DNA from: Desulfosporosinus sp.
GTDB lineage: Bacteria > Bacillota > Desulfitobacteriia > Desulfitobacteriales > Desulfitobacteriaceae
Assembly: GCA_003513495.1 (NCBI GenBank)
Contig: DOPM01000019.1
Span: forward strand, 39,134-103,133
Direction: 5' to 3'
DNA length: 64,000 nucleotides
The notes below the pieces were generated by a model. It made no database searches. It worked only from the letters and a program-made list of their open reading frames with translations, and had not been told where the DNA came from. The translations under genes were made by a program, and so were the position numbers. This document shows positions 25,194-34,184 of this stretch, one piece after another. The number at the start of each line of letters is the position of its first letter. The first letter of the stretch is position 1.

Positions 25194-27332
25194 TCAAGCA
25201 GGAACCACTTCTTTCTTATTTTGACGGTACCAATGACGATGCTGGGAAATGGCCTTCATGAATTCTTTACTAAAAACACTCATATCTTCTGCATTACAAA
25301 TAGTAACTACGCCCAGTTCTGTCACCAGCTGTGCCTGTGTGGCTGCACCAGCCATTGCCACTTCCTTTATAGCAGAAGCCCTTAGCAGGTTTACACCTTC
25401 ATTAGCGGCTCCAATTGCTTTTGCGTGTTTAAAGGCTTCATTGACAAAGTGCAGTGAATCACCCTGTATCACTAAACTATCCACTGATTGTTGCCCTCCG
25501 GCTATATATACAGCATCATACTTGATAGAGCCAGTCGTCACATAGTTCTTTCCAACTTCTAATTGCAGTCCATCCGAGCTTGTAAGTATTCCTAAATTTT
25601 TACTTATGATTTCACACTGAATACCGTTGGCCTTCAGTGTCTGCATAACTTGAGTCAGCTCTGGATAATTAAATCCATTCTCCGCAAGTATGGCAACCTT
25701 ACGGGTACGAGCATTCCTAATGGTATTCTCTTGGCTCACTGCCGGTGAAGATGCGGTAACTCCCGATCCGCTGGGAGTATTAGGCGGCTGTGCGCCTACA
25801 CCTAAAGCAATCGCATTGGCTAATTGGGAGTTCACATTATTAAACATATCTACGACTCTCTGTTTGATATTCCTATCCATAACACTTCCAACTTCGAAGT
25901 GGAAAGCTTCAATGATATGCTCCTTTTCTGCAGCAGACATACTATTCCAAAAAAGAGTTGCTTGACTATAGTTATCCTTAAAACTTTCGCTGCGCTCTCG
26001 AACTTTATTCCCTTCGACTTTTTCCGTGTAATGGGCATAACCTCCCTCAGTCTCTGAGGCTGGCTTCGGGTAATTCCTATTAAGAGAATTGGGCGAGTAA
26101 CTTGTCACTCCCCGGTCTATAGTCATACGATGAGAGCCATCTCGCTGATTATTATGTATAGGCGCAATAGTATGGTTAATAGGTATTTCGTGGAAGTTGG
26201 GCCCGCCTAAACGAAGAAGTTGAGTATCCAGATAAGAGAAAAGACGTCCTTGTAATAAGGGATCATTGCTAAAATCTATTCCCGGAACTACATGCCCCGG
26301 ATGAAAAGCAACTTGCTCTGTCTCCGCAAAAAAATTATCCACGTTACGATTTAAGGTCATTTTTCCAATCAGTTTTACAGGTGTAATTTCCTCAGGCCAG
26401 ATCTTCGTTGGATCCAGAATATCAAATGGGAAATTAAATTCTTCCTCTTCATTAAGCAGCTGTACACCCAATTCATACTCTGGGAACTCGCCTGAGTCGA
26501 TTGCATCCCAAAGATCACGCCGATGAAAATCCGGATCCTTTCCAGCTAACTTTTGGGCTTCATCCCAAACCAAAGAATGTACCCCCAGCAGAGGTTTCCA
26601 ATGAAACTTAACAAAACGTGCCTTACCTTGATTATTGATAAATCTAAAGGTATTGACACCAAAACCCTCCATCATTCTGAAACTTCTAGGAATAGCCCTA
26701 TCCGAGAGCAGCCACATGATCATATGAGCGGTTTCCGGCGTACTCACTACAAAATCCCAAAAGGTATCATGGGCTGCAGAAGCTTGAGGTATCTCATTAT
26801 GCGGTTCAGGCTTAATAGCATGAACAACGTCGGGAAACTTAATGGCATCCTGAATAAAAAAAACAGGAATATTATTGGCAACCAGATCGTAGTTTCCTTC
26901 TTCAGTATAGAATTTTGTGGCAAACCCGCGAACATCCCGTACTGTATCTGCCGACCCTCTAGAACCAACCACTGTTGAAAAACGTACAAAGACGGGTGTT
27001 TTTTTGGATGGGTCTTGGAGAAACTTAGCCTTCGTAAACTCACCCATAGACTCATAGACCTGAAAGTAACCATGTGCACCAAACCCTCGGGCATGGACAA
27101 CACGCTCTGGAATACGTTCATGATCAAAATGAGTTAACTTTTCTCTGAAGTGGAAATCTTCCAAAAGAGTTGGTCCTCGACTACCAGCTTTTAAGGAGTC
27201 ATCAGTACTAGCTACATATAACCCTTGATTCGTTGTTAGTTTATTGTCATCGTGACTTACCTTGAAGACTTTTAACTGTTCTTCTTTGCTCTGTTCTCCA
27301 ATAGCAGTTTTATTCCGCTGCAATAGATCCAT
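25194..27332 (-). CDS. katE: Large-subunit catalase (HPII/KatE type)
   Basis: Dismutates hydrogen peroxide with heme in the cytoplasm. At 712 aa it is a clade-2 catalase with a C-terminal class I glutamine-amidotransferase-like domain (about 555-712, RKVAILAENGFNYPE). Catalytic His lies in VVHARGFGAHGYF, the distal Asn in NNIPVFF, and the heme-ligand Tyr in GRLFSYLDTQL. AGGAGG precedes ATG. In an anaerobe it would give aerotolerance, and large catalases are also found in spores. Confidence 0.95.
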   Translation of the reverse strand: MDLLQRNKTAIGEQSKEEQLKVFKVSHDDNKLTTNQGLYVASTDDSLKAGSRGPTLLEDFHFREKLTHFDHERIPERVVHARGFGAHGYFQVYESMGEFTKAKFLQDPSKKTPVFVRFSTVVGSRGSADTVRDVRGFATKFYTEEGNYDLVANNIPVFFIQDAIKFPDVVHAIKPEPHNEIPQASAAHDTFWDFVVSTPETAHMIMWLLSDRAIPRSFRMMEGFGVNTFRFINNQGKARFVKFHWKPLLGVHSLVWDEAQKLAGKDPDFHRRDLWDAIDSGEFPEYELGVQLLNEEEEFNFPFDILDPTKIWPEEITPVKLIGKMTLNRNVDNFFAETEQVAFHPGHVVPGIDFSNDPLLQGRLFSYLDTQLLRLGGPNFHEIPINHTIAPIHNNQRDGSHRMTIDRGVTSYSPNSLNRNYPKPASETEGGYAHYTEKVEGNKVRERSESFKDNYSQATLFWNSMSAAEKEHIIEAFHFEVGSVMDRNIKQRVVDMFNNVNSQLANAIALGVGAQPPNTPSGSGVTASSPAVSQENTIRNARTRKVAILAENGFNYPELTQVMQTLKANGIQCEIISKNLGILTSSDGLQLEVGKNYVTTGSIKYDAVYIAGGQQSVDSLVIQGDSLHFVNEAFKHAKAIGAANEGVNLLRASAIKEVAMAGAATQAQLVTELGVVTICNAEDMSVFSKEFMKAISQHRHWYRQNKKEVVPA

Positions 27333-27709
27333 TTTTTCCTCCTTTTGGGATACTTAATAGCATTCTTAAGCTTCAGATAGATTGATACTGTAAGACCAAA
27401 GCTTGTCTTTATTAGTATTTCTTAGATATATTTCCTTATACTTTAGATAACCTTTGCAAAATCGTTCCATGAAATCCAAGTTTATGACCTTATAAGTTTT
27501 CAATCTGTTATTGAACTTTCAACTAAGTTGAACATCGAGACTTCTGTTGTAGGAGTCTATCTTATGTAAGCAGAGTACGGCAATCCCACTTGTAGAAGAG
27601 GGATTAACATCATTGGATAAAGGATAATTGTTAGTCTTCGCATAACGGCTTAATTAGAATGGCATGCTGTAAAGATAGGATTAATCTCTATGGAGGAGGA
27701 ACCAAATTA
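27333..27709. other. Intergenic region between divergent katE and the Gln-rich gene
   Basis: The 377 bases must hold both promoters. I see no convincing -35/-10 pair at standard spacing, and no gene. Confidence 0.4.
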
Positions 27710-27976
27710 ATGCAACAGAACCAACAAGCTCAACAAGCAGCTCAACTGGCTGAGCGAACAATTCAGAAAGCCTTACAATCGATTCAACAAGCAATACAGA
27801 TAGCCGATCCTCAAGCTGTTCAACAAGCACAACAGCATATACAGCATGCTATCCAGCAGGCACAGCAAGCCCAAAATAGTTCTCTAAAAGATCAAAAACA
27901 ACAATTTCAACTGGTTCTACAACAACTACAGCAAGCACTTCAACAGCTGGAACAAGCTAATCAATTGCAAAGCTAA
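27710..27976 (+). CDS. Glutamine-rich small helical protein
   Basis: An 88-aa protein with 36 Gln (about 41 percent), the rest mainly Ala, Leu and Ile. Repeats of QQA and QAIQQ give a long amphipathic helix, likely coiled coil. It has no Cys and no signal peptide. The start at ATG 27710 follows GGAGGAGG; an open frame to 27659 has no site. A strong terminator follows at once, so it is a single-gene unit. I recognise no named family; a spore or surface role is only a guess. Confidence 0.75.
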   Translation: MQQNQQAQQAAQLAERTIQKALQSIQQAIQIADPQAVQQAQQHIQHAIQQAQQAQNSSLKDQKQQFQLVLQQLQQALQQLEQANQLQS

Positions 27977-27983
27977 GGAATAC

Positions 27984-28026
27984 AGAGATAGACGCCTAGT
28001 GGAAGTACCCCTAGGCGTCTATCTCT
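27984..28026. terminator. Strong terminator after the Gln-rich gene
   Basis: Sixteen-base perfect arms (AGAGATAGACGCCTAG and complement) with an 11-base loop, 7 bases after the stop and between convergent genes. Confidence 0.8.
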
Positions 28027-28046
28027 GAGTTTTTATTGATCATTAT

Positions 28047-28523
28047 TCAATAGTTCCCATTACCGGTAGAGCCGTCTGCCAGAACTGATTTTACAGCTTC
28101 TTCAATTTCTTTATACCCCGTACAACGGCATATATTTGACTCCAGGCAATCTTTTATTTGTATATCATCCGCTTGTGGATAGTTGTTAATTAACGAGTTG
28201 CTATTCATAAGAAATCCGGGCGTACAATAACCACATTGGAAAGCAAACTTCTTTATGAACGCTGTTTTGAGAGGTATGTTTTGCAGCCCTTCCACCGTAG
28301 TAATTTTCTTACCTACAGCCTCTATGGCAAGCATCAAGCAGGACTTCATTGCTTGGCCATCCACATCAACAGTGCAAGCACCACAATCACCGTTTAAACA
28401 ACCGGGCTTAGCTCCTGTCAAACCCAGTTCTTCACGGAGAACATATAAGAGGGTGTCTGAGTGACGTACATAAACTGAACGCTCCTCACTATTCACATTC
28501 AGTGTAATTTCTGATTTATTCAA
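28047..28523 (-). CDS. Molybdenum hydroxylase [2Fe-2S] subunit
   Basis: A 158-aa electron-transfer subunit of a xanthine-dehydrogenase-family enzyme. It has a plant-type [2Fe-2S] domain (CLNGDCGACTVDVDG) and a helical [2Fe-2S] domain (CGYCTPGFLM and CRCTGY). The start is TTG 28523 overlapping the end of the FAD subunit gene, with GGGGGA upstream; the length then fits the family. It ends the three-gene operon. Confidence 0.88.
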   Translation of the reverse strand: MNKSEITLNVNSEERSVYVRHSDTLLYVLREELGLTGAKPGCLNGDCGACTVDVDGQAMKSCLMLAIEAVGKKITTVEGLQNIPLKTAFIKKFAFQCGYCTPGFLMNSNSLINNYPQADDIQIKDCLESNICRCTGYKEIEEAVKSVLADGSTGNGNY

Positions 28524-29358
28524 TTTCCGTTCCCCCAATAGTATCCAGCACGTCGAGTAATGTATTCTTGAATACAAACCTCCGATAATCCTCAGAGCCA
28601 TGAACATCTTTCAATACAGGTGCCGGGATTTGCCGCATTGCTTCTTCGATCCTCGCCTCTTTAGGCAAGGCTTGATTATTTAAGCTCCCATCCATTTTTT
28701 CGTTACGAAAGGGATAGGAGCATAAACCACTAAACGCGAATCTGATTTGTTGATCTTTTTTTAGTGCTGCGATGGTCATTAAGGGGTAACCTACATCCCA
28801 TTGTCTCCGTTTTTTGATGCAGAGAAAAGGCAATTCGCTCTCCTTCTCTTCAATCATGATCTGGATCAGCAGTTCTCCTCTTTGCAGCCTTAGAGTCTGA
28901 TCGAATACCTCATTTAGAGGCAATTGTTTTAACCCTCCAGGGCCAGCTATGATAACTTGACTGTCTGTTAGCAAAAGAGGTAAGATCGTTTCCCGGTAAA
29001 TAATATTAGCACACATGTTTCCACCAAGAGTAATTTTATTTCTAGCCGTATGGTCAGCAATTTCCCCAATTGCTTTGTTTAAAAAGCGAAAATATTGGGA
29101 TTCTCGAATCCTATTTAAGGTTTGGGCTGCTCCAAACGTTAGTTTATTGGATTCTCTTTTTAAGACGAGACATTCTGGGATCTCCTTAATATCAATGACC
29201 GCACCCGTCTTAATTTTATTAACTCTGCCAAGAGTGATGATTTCTGTACCCCCGGAAAAATAGATGGGCTCCTTCCCCTGTTGATCCAAGGATTGAAACA
29301 GTGAGATCGCTTTGTCAATTGAGGACGGCTTGAAATATTCGAAATCATAGGAAATCAA
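28516..29358 (-). CDS. Molybdenum hydroxylase FAD-binding subunit
   Basis: A 280-aa FAD-binding PCMH-type subunit (EYFKPSSIDKAISL, then YFSGGTEIITLGR, HTARNKITLGGNMCANI) with the CO-dehydrogenase flavoprotein C-terminal domain. It moves electrons from the iron-sulfur subunit to the acceptor. It overlaps the large-subunit gene by 4 bases and the small-subunit gene by 8, so the three are translationally coupled. Confidence 0.88.
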   Translation of the reverse strand: MISYDFEYFKPSSIDKAISLFQSLDQQGKEPIYFSGGTEIITLGRVNKIKTGAVIDIKEIPECLVLKRESNKLTFGAAQTLNRIRESQYFRFLNKAIGEIADHTARNKITLGGNMCANIIYRETILPLLLTDSQVIIAGPGGLKQLPLNEVFDQTLRLQRGELLIQIMIEEKESELPFLCIKKRRQWDVGYPLMTIAALKKDQQIRFAFSGLCSYPFRNEKMDGSLNNQALPKEARIEEAMRQIPAPVLKDVHGSEDYRRFVFKNTLLDVLDTIGGTEIE

Positions 29359-31682
29359 TATTCATTCACTCCTATTTTTTTTCTCCAAATTGCCTCAGGA
29401 GTAAGGGGAAGTCTATTCAACTCCATTCCGGAAGCCACTGACAAAGCGTTTGCTAAGGCTGCAGGCATACCTATCAAGCCATGTTCCCCAAGGCCGCGGG
29501 CTCCGTAGGCACTCTCGATATAGGGTGTTTCGATAAAGCTAACCACATACTCCGGATGATCACCATATCTGAAGGGAGTATAGGTACGAAGGCGGGAATT
29601 AAGCACTTCTCCCTGCTCACTAAATACAAAGGTCTCACTACTTCCGAAATTTAACCCCATTTCCATAGCCCCCATTACTTGCCCTTTCGCTAATTTCCTA
29701 TTGAGCACTATCCCTGCATCGATAACGGAGTAGGCCTTAAGAATTTTGTATGTATAATCCCGCGTATCAAACTCTATTTCTGCCCCTTGAGCAGCTACTG
29801 TATACTCGGGTCCGGGACGTCCTACACCTGTTTTTGGATCGATATGTGTCAAGTGTCTTAACATATATTGCCCTCGGCCAATGACCTGGCCGCCTATCGC
29901 ATAGCCATGGGGGTATTTATAGCCATAACAAATATCTTTTACCTTTATGTAAATGTCGGGTTCGTCTCTGACATAAACCCTTTCATTGCCTACCTCAAGC
30001 TCATCGGGAGAACACATCAGCACACGGGAGGCAATATCCTTCATTTGTACAATGGCATCATCTGCGGCCTTCAATAAGGCTCTACCAGCCATCAAGGTAC
30101 CCCTGCTGGCCACAGTTTTCCAATGCTCGGGTATGGATTGCGTATCGATTTCCATTTTGACAAATATTTTATTGACATCCATTTTCAATTTCTCTGCCAG
30201 CATCTGAGCAAGTACGGTTTTTGTTCCCATTCCGATTTCAACAACCCCAGACTCAATGTTTACACTGCCATCTCTATTAAAAACTAAAATTACTCCTGAG
30301 CTAGCATCGCTATCAATAGTTGATGTCTTCCAAATACAACTTATTCCTTTAGCACGAACTTTCCGATCATTGATGGGAATGACTTGTCCCTCATTCCAGT
30401 TCATTTGTTGCTTTAGGGTTTCAATACAATTGGGTAAATTTCCAACGGTACTTTCATTAAGACGAATTTGGGTCGGCGTCGTCTGACCTGGCAGAATTGC
30501 ATTTTTCATCCTCAGTTCCAGGGGATTCATATCAAGCTTCTTAGCTAACATATCCATAGCTCTTTCAAAAGCAAAGGAAAGCTCAGAATGGCCAAATCCT
30601 CTGTAGGCTGTTACATAGGGGTGATTCGTGTAGACACATAGAGAGTCACACCATACGTTATCAATATGATAAGGTCCTGTCGAAGTGACTGCCGCAGCTC
30701 GGCTTATGGTTGCTCCCTTATCGGAATAGGCCCCCGTGTCAAACATGTAAAGGATTTCTGCCGCGGTTAGTTGCCCATCCTTTGTAGCTCCTAGCTTGAT
30801 AGTGGCATCCAGGCCTATATGTACTGGAGAGGTAATCATGTCCTCTTCCCGTGTATTTACTAGCTTTACCGGTCTGCCCCCAACGGCTAGAGATGCCATA
30901 TAGGCAATCAATTCCAACTGAACAGCTACCTTTCCACCGAAAGCTCCGCCGACTAAGGGGGTTTTGACGATAATCTTCCCGTCCTCAAGGTTAAAGTAAT
31001 CGCTCATAAGGTGCTTGATCATATAGGGAGACTGAGTAGCTGAAGTAAAGACAACACAACCATCCGGGTGTATTTCGGCAATAACACATCGTGTTTCCAT
31101 AGCCATATGATCCGATTGAGAAAAGGAAAAACTAGCCTCTACCATTTCATGGCTAGCTTTCCATCCTTCATTCATGCATCCCTTGCGAATCTTGATACGA
31201 TCTGCAATGTTGGTATTGGCCTCCGGATAAACATGTTCTATTCTTTCGTATACGGCTAGATTTTCGTGAACTAAGGGTGCACCTGGAAGGAGGGCATTCT
31301 TAGGAGAATTCACAACGGGCAGCGGTTCATAGGTAACTTCGATTAATTCAGCGGCCTTCTGGGCCTGTAACGCAGTATCTGCCACGACGACGGCGACAGG
31401 TTCCCCATGATACCGTACCTTGTCATAGGCAATTGGAGGTCTATCTTTGATTTCCTCTCCTGTTAAGGGGAAGGGCTGACCAAGTACAATCCCCCGAACG
31501 CCTGATACTTTCAGGGCCTTTGTCGTGTTGATTGCCTTTATTTTGGCATGTGCATAGGAGCTTACTACCATCTTTATATGTAACATATCCTTGCTCGAAT
31601 GATCACCAGTATATTTAGCTCTACCCGTTACCTTTTCCAGCCCGTCTTTACGATAAACACTATGTCCAATACTCCAGCTCAT
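29355..31682 (-). CDS. Molybdenum hydroxylase catalytic (molybdopterin) subunit
   Basis: A 775-aa large subunit of the xanthine dehydrogenase/aldehyde oxidase family. The N-terminal a/b hammerhead domain (VTGRAKYTGD) is followed by molybdopterin-binding segments (GGAFGGKVAVQLE, YRGFGHSELSFA). ARGLGEHGLIG carries the catalytic Glu. Substrate is unknown: purines, nicotinate-like heterocycles or aldehydes all fit the fold. No cofactor-maturation gene (XdhC/CoxI type) or purine gene lies nearby. Confidence 0.88.
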   Translation of the reverse strand: MSWSIGHSVYRKDGLEKVTGRAKYTGDHSSKDMLHIKMVVSSYAHAKIKAINTTKALKVSGVRGIVLGQPFPLTGEEIKDRPPIAYDKVRYHGEPVAVVVADTALQAQKAAELIEVTYEPLPVVNSPKNALLPGAPLVHENLAVYERIEHVYPEANTNIADRIKIRKGCMNEGWKASHEMVEASFSFSQSDHMAMETRCVIAEIHPDGCVVFTSATQSPYMIKHLMSDYFNLEDGKIIVKTPLVGGAFGGKVAVQLELIAYMASLAVGGRPVKLVNTREEDMITSPVHIGLDATIKLGATKDGQLTAAEILYMFDTGAYSDKGATISRAAAVTSTGPYHIDNVWCDSLCVYTNHPYVTAYRGFGHSELSFAFERAMDMLAKKLDMNPLELRMKNAILPGQTTPTQIRLNESTVGNLPNCIETLKQQMNWNEGQVIPINDRKVRAKGISCIWKTSTIDSDASSGVILVFNRDGSVNIESGVVEIGMGTKTVLAQMLAEKLKMDVNKIFVKMEIDTQSIPEHWKTVASRGTLMAGRALLKAADDAIVQMKDIASRVLMCSPDELEVGNERVYVRDEPDIYIKVKDICYGYKYPHGYAIGGQVIGRGQYMLRHLTHIDPKTGVGRPGPEYTVAAQGAEIEFDTRDYTYKILKAYSVIDAGIVLNRKLAKGQVMGAMEMGLNFGSSETFVFSEQGEVLNSRLRTYTPFRYGDHPEYVVSFIETPYIESAYGARGLGEHGLIGMPAALANALSVASGMELNRLPLTPEAIWRKKIGVNEY

Positions 31683-32050
31683 GAAATTACCGCCTTTAGA
31701 AAAATGTATCTAAATATTAGTGCGTTCTATTTATTATGAACTCTACTAATCTCATCTATTCTCTTATTTATGGAATTAACTCCGTTTGACTAAAGCTGAC
31801 CTTCGAGACTTCGGTGACGTAAGTCTCCGTAGGATAGTCTTTGGTAAGATTATCGCGCCCCCCGTAGTAATACATTCGTAACCAGAGCAAACTATGAGAC
31901 ACCCATATTCTAAAATGGGTGTCTCATAGTTTGCTGGAAGGTCCTTCACGCTCTTTGTATAAAAATACTTATTTAGCAAATTATACTGCTATGTGCTCAA
32001 AGTACAGGATCCGTATATATGATCGAAATGAACGATTAGGAGTAATTAAG
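31683..32050. other. Intergenic region with an unassigned reading frame
   Basis: Between the divergent hydroxylase operon and the YIEGIA gene. On the minus strand, about 31770-31920, an open stretch reads YYYGGRDNLTKDYPTETYV and so on to a TAA. It has no ribosome site and no family I recognise. The hairpin at 31888-31933 overlaps it. Confidence 0.35.
31888..31933. repeat. Long perfect inverted repeat
   Basis: Eighteen-base arms (CAAACTATGAGACACCCA and complement) around 10 bases, with no T run. It is similar in form, though not in sequence, to the repeat at 11821-11866. Confidence 0.8.
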
Positions 32051-32968
32051 ATGCCAAACAATAATGATTTAATCTCACCTGAAGTGCTTACTCTCATTAT
32101 TACAGCAACTATTATTGGAACCTTGAGTCGAATTTTGACCATTAAACTAGATTACAGACAATACCCCAATTATCCAAATGGCTATTTAATTCATGCAGTA
32201 ACAGGTGGGCTTGCTGCTTCAATCGGTGCGTTTATCATACCGGCAGTTGTGGCAAAGCAATTTACAGCGGTTACCTTTTTAGCCTTAGCAATACAACATT
32301 TTCGAGAAGTTCGAAAAATAGAAAGAGAAAGTCTCTCAGATCTAGAAGGAGAAGAGTATACAAAACGTGGTAAAGCTTACATCGATGGGATCTCGAAAAT
32401 CTTTGAAGCACGCAACTACATAGCATTTCTGGTTGCCCTTGTTACGGGCATTACCATTCAGCTCTTGCAAAGCCTTACGACTGTTTCTATGTTGATTGAG
32501 GTTGGATGTGGTTCCGTTGCGGGACTTATCGTATTTTACATTCTTAAATTATTTACAAAAAGGCAAAAAATTAGTGATATTGCTACCGTAACAGAAGGCA
32601 AAATTGAAATTACTGATTCCAGTCTATATGTTAATGGTATGTTTATCTCTCATTTAATGGGTAGAGAAGAAGCTAAAAAGTGGTTTATAGAGGACGGGCT
32701 TGCTGCAGTTATTAATCCTAATCATAAACACTTCCAAATCCCTCTTCTGAATAAAGGTCAACGACAGGCAATTATATTTGAAGTAACACGTAGAATAGGG
32801 CAGAGAAAGATATATAGCGTTCAAGAGATTAATAGCGGAAAACTAATTATTGCCTTAGTTCCTGTTATCAAAAATTTTAACTTATTTAAAGAAACGATTT
32901 TATTAACACCTTTATTAGAAACGGTAAAAAAGAATCCCGAATTATTGCGCAAAAATAAAGGAGTGTAG
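32051..32968 (+). CDS. YIEGIA-family membrane protein (sporulation-associated)
   Basis: A 305-aa protein with four to five membrane segments in the first 170 residues and a soluble C-terminal part. The family-naming motif appears as KAYIDGISKIFEARNYIAF. The family is confined to endospore formers, and its function is not established as far as I know. The start at ATG 32051 follows TTAGGAG; the frame is open from 31919 but that part has no site and overlaps a hairpin. It is paired with a 67-aa partner 3 bases downstream. Confidence 0.75.
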   Translation: MPNNNDLISPEVLTLIITATIIGTLSRILTIKLDYRQYPNYPNGYLIHAVTGGLAASIGAFIIPAVVAKQFTAVTFLALAIQHFREVRKIERESLSDLEGEEYTKRGKAYIDGISKIFEARNYIAFLVALVTGITIQLLQSLTTVSMLIEVGCGSVAGLIVFYILKLFTKRQKISDIATVTEGKIEITDSSLYVNGMFISHLMGREEAKKWFIEDGLAAVINPNHKHFQIPLLNKGQRQAIIFEVTRRIGQRKIYSVQEINSGKLIIALVPVIKNFNLFKETILLTPLLETVKKNPELLRKNKGV

Positions 32969-32971
32969 CTG

Positions 32972-33175
32972 ATGACAAACAATGGAGGCGGAATCCAGGG
33001 TATACTCGCATATGTCACTACTGATAAAAATCGCTATCTAGGTGGAGATCCCTTGGCATTATTAGCAAAAGACAAAGAAGAACTAGTTGAAATATCTGAA
33101 GCAATTGCTGAAGCTTTTTTGGCGAATATTCTCCAACTTGTAAATGGAGACTACTTAATCATAAAAAAGTCCTAA
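32972..33175 (+). CDS. Small partner protein of YIEGIA (capping-complex-type subunit)
   Basis: A 67-aa soluble protein (GGGIQGILAYVTTDKNRYLG, ending YLIIKKS). Proteins of this type regularly follow YIEGIA genes and are annotated as capping complex subunits for YIEGIA. Stop and start are separated by three bases, with AAGGAGTG inside the preceding gene. A terminator follows, so the pair is a complete operon. Confidence 0.7.
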   Translation: MTNNGGGIQGILAYVTTDKNRYLGGDPLALLAKDKEELVEISEAIAEAFLANILQLVNGDYLIIKKS

Positions 33176-33220
33176 CTCACCGGAGGTACCCTTCGACCGC
33201 TTACGCTTATTCCGTTTTAT

Positions 33221-33262
33221 AATATAACTCTTTGCCTTTAAAACAAAGCAAAGAGTTATATT
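33221..33262. terminator. Convergent terminator
   Basis: Fifteen-base perfect arms (AATATAACTCTTTGC and complement) with a 12-base loop, between the YIEGIA pair and the ABC permease. Confidence 0.75.
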
Positions 33263-33326
33263 ATATAGATTTAAAGAGAAAACTAACACTTCTATCCGGC
33301 TTGTTGAATTTTTTAGTCGAAACATT

Positions 33327-34181
33327 TTAAGTGATATCTTTCCTGGAAAATTTCCGTATGGCTAAGATCACAAATCCAAGCATGTAGGTGACAATATAGA
33401 TAAACATCCATATACTTGCAGGTTTACCGCTGCCGGATAAGCTAGCACCAGACATAGCGCTTGCCGCAAGCCCAGAGCTGGGGACCATCACCCGTTCCAT
33501 GGTACTGTAGATCGTTTGAAAAGGCGAAATCAGACTAATAAAAATCCCAGTACCAATGACCGAGTTATTATTCACGTACTGCCCAATCATCTCGACCATG
33601 CCGCCGACATTACCTAAAATATAAACAAAAATCATTAGGATACCATTAGACACGGCTTTTAAGGACACAGATCCAAAGACTGTTAAGCAAAGGATAGCCA
33701 CCGGGAGCAGAAGATATAACAGCCATCCTGTAATGATTTGAGAGAATGTTAAACTGGTTATGGTGCTAAGCCCAAACAAGGCTCCGATGACCAGAATCAA
33801 TGAGAAAAGCAAGGTTGCGTAGGTACAGGCTAAAATAATCAATCCGCCAAGTTTCCCAAGAATATACTGATAGCGTTGAATGGGACGAGTGAGAACTCCT
33901 TGAATTAGGCCTGAATCGAGTTCTGACGCAATGGCACCCGATCCGAGCATAATGGTTAATAGGGCAATTAACATGGCAGAAAATTGAAAGCCCATTTTTG
34001 TAACCATTTGAATGGCAAAGGGTCTGAATTGATCTCCCATTCCATGAGTCACTGATGAGTTGGGAAAATAATTGAGCATGACTGTCCAAAATATCAAGTA
34101 CAAAAAGGTGACGATACCCATTATGATAAACGTCTTTTTTCGAATGGCTTCATTAAGGGTTGTGATTAATATGGCACCGAT
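33327..34181 (-). CDS. ABC-2 type exporter permease with non-canonical start
   Basis: A permease with about six membrane segments (TFLYLIFWTVML, ending GFVILAIRKFSRKDIT), acting with the ATPase just upstream. The first ATG is at 34121, but it lacks a ribosome site and would remove the usual cytoplasmic start GAILITTLNEAIRKKTF of such permeases. In frame, the strong GGAGGG at the end of the ATPase gene lies 7 bases before ATC (34179-34181), directly after the ATPase stop TAA and one CTC codon. So either ATC initiates translation, an ATG has mutated, or translation is coupled to a later start. Confidence 0.75.
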   Translation of the reverse strand: MGAILITTLNEAIRKKTFIIMGIVTFLYLIFWTVMLNYFPNSSVTHGMGDQFRPFAIQMVTKMGFQFSAMLIALLTIMLGSGAIASELDSGLIQGVLTRPIQRYQYILGKLGGLIILACTYATLLFSLILVIGALFGLSTITSLTFSQIITGWLLYLLLPVAILCLTVFGSVSLKAVSNGILMIFVYILGNVGGMVEMIGQYVNNNSVIGTGIFISLISPFQTIYSTMERVMVPSSGLAASAMSGASLSGSGKPASIWMFIYIVTYMLGFVILAIRKFSRKDIT

Positions 34182-34184
34182 GAG

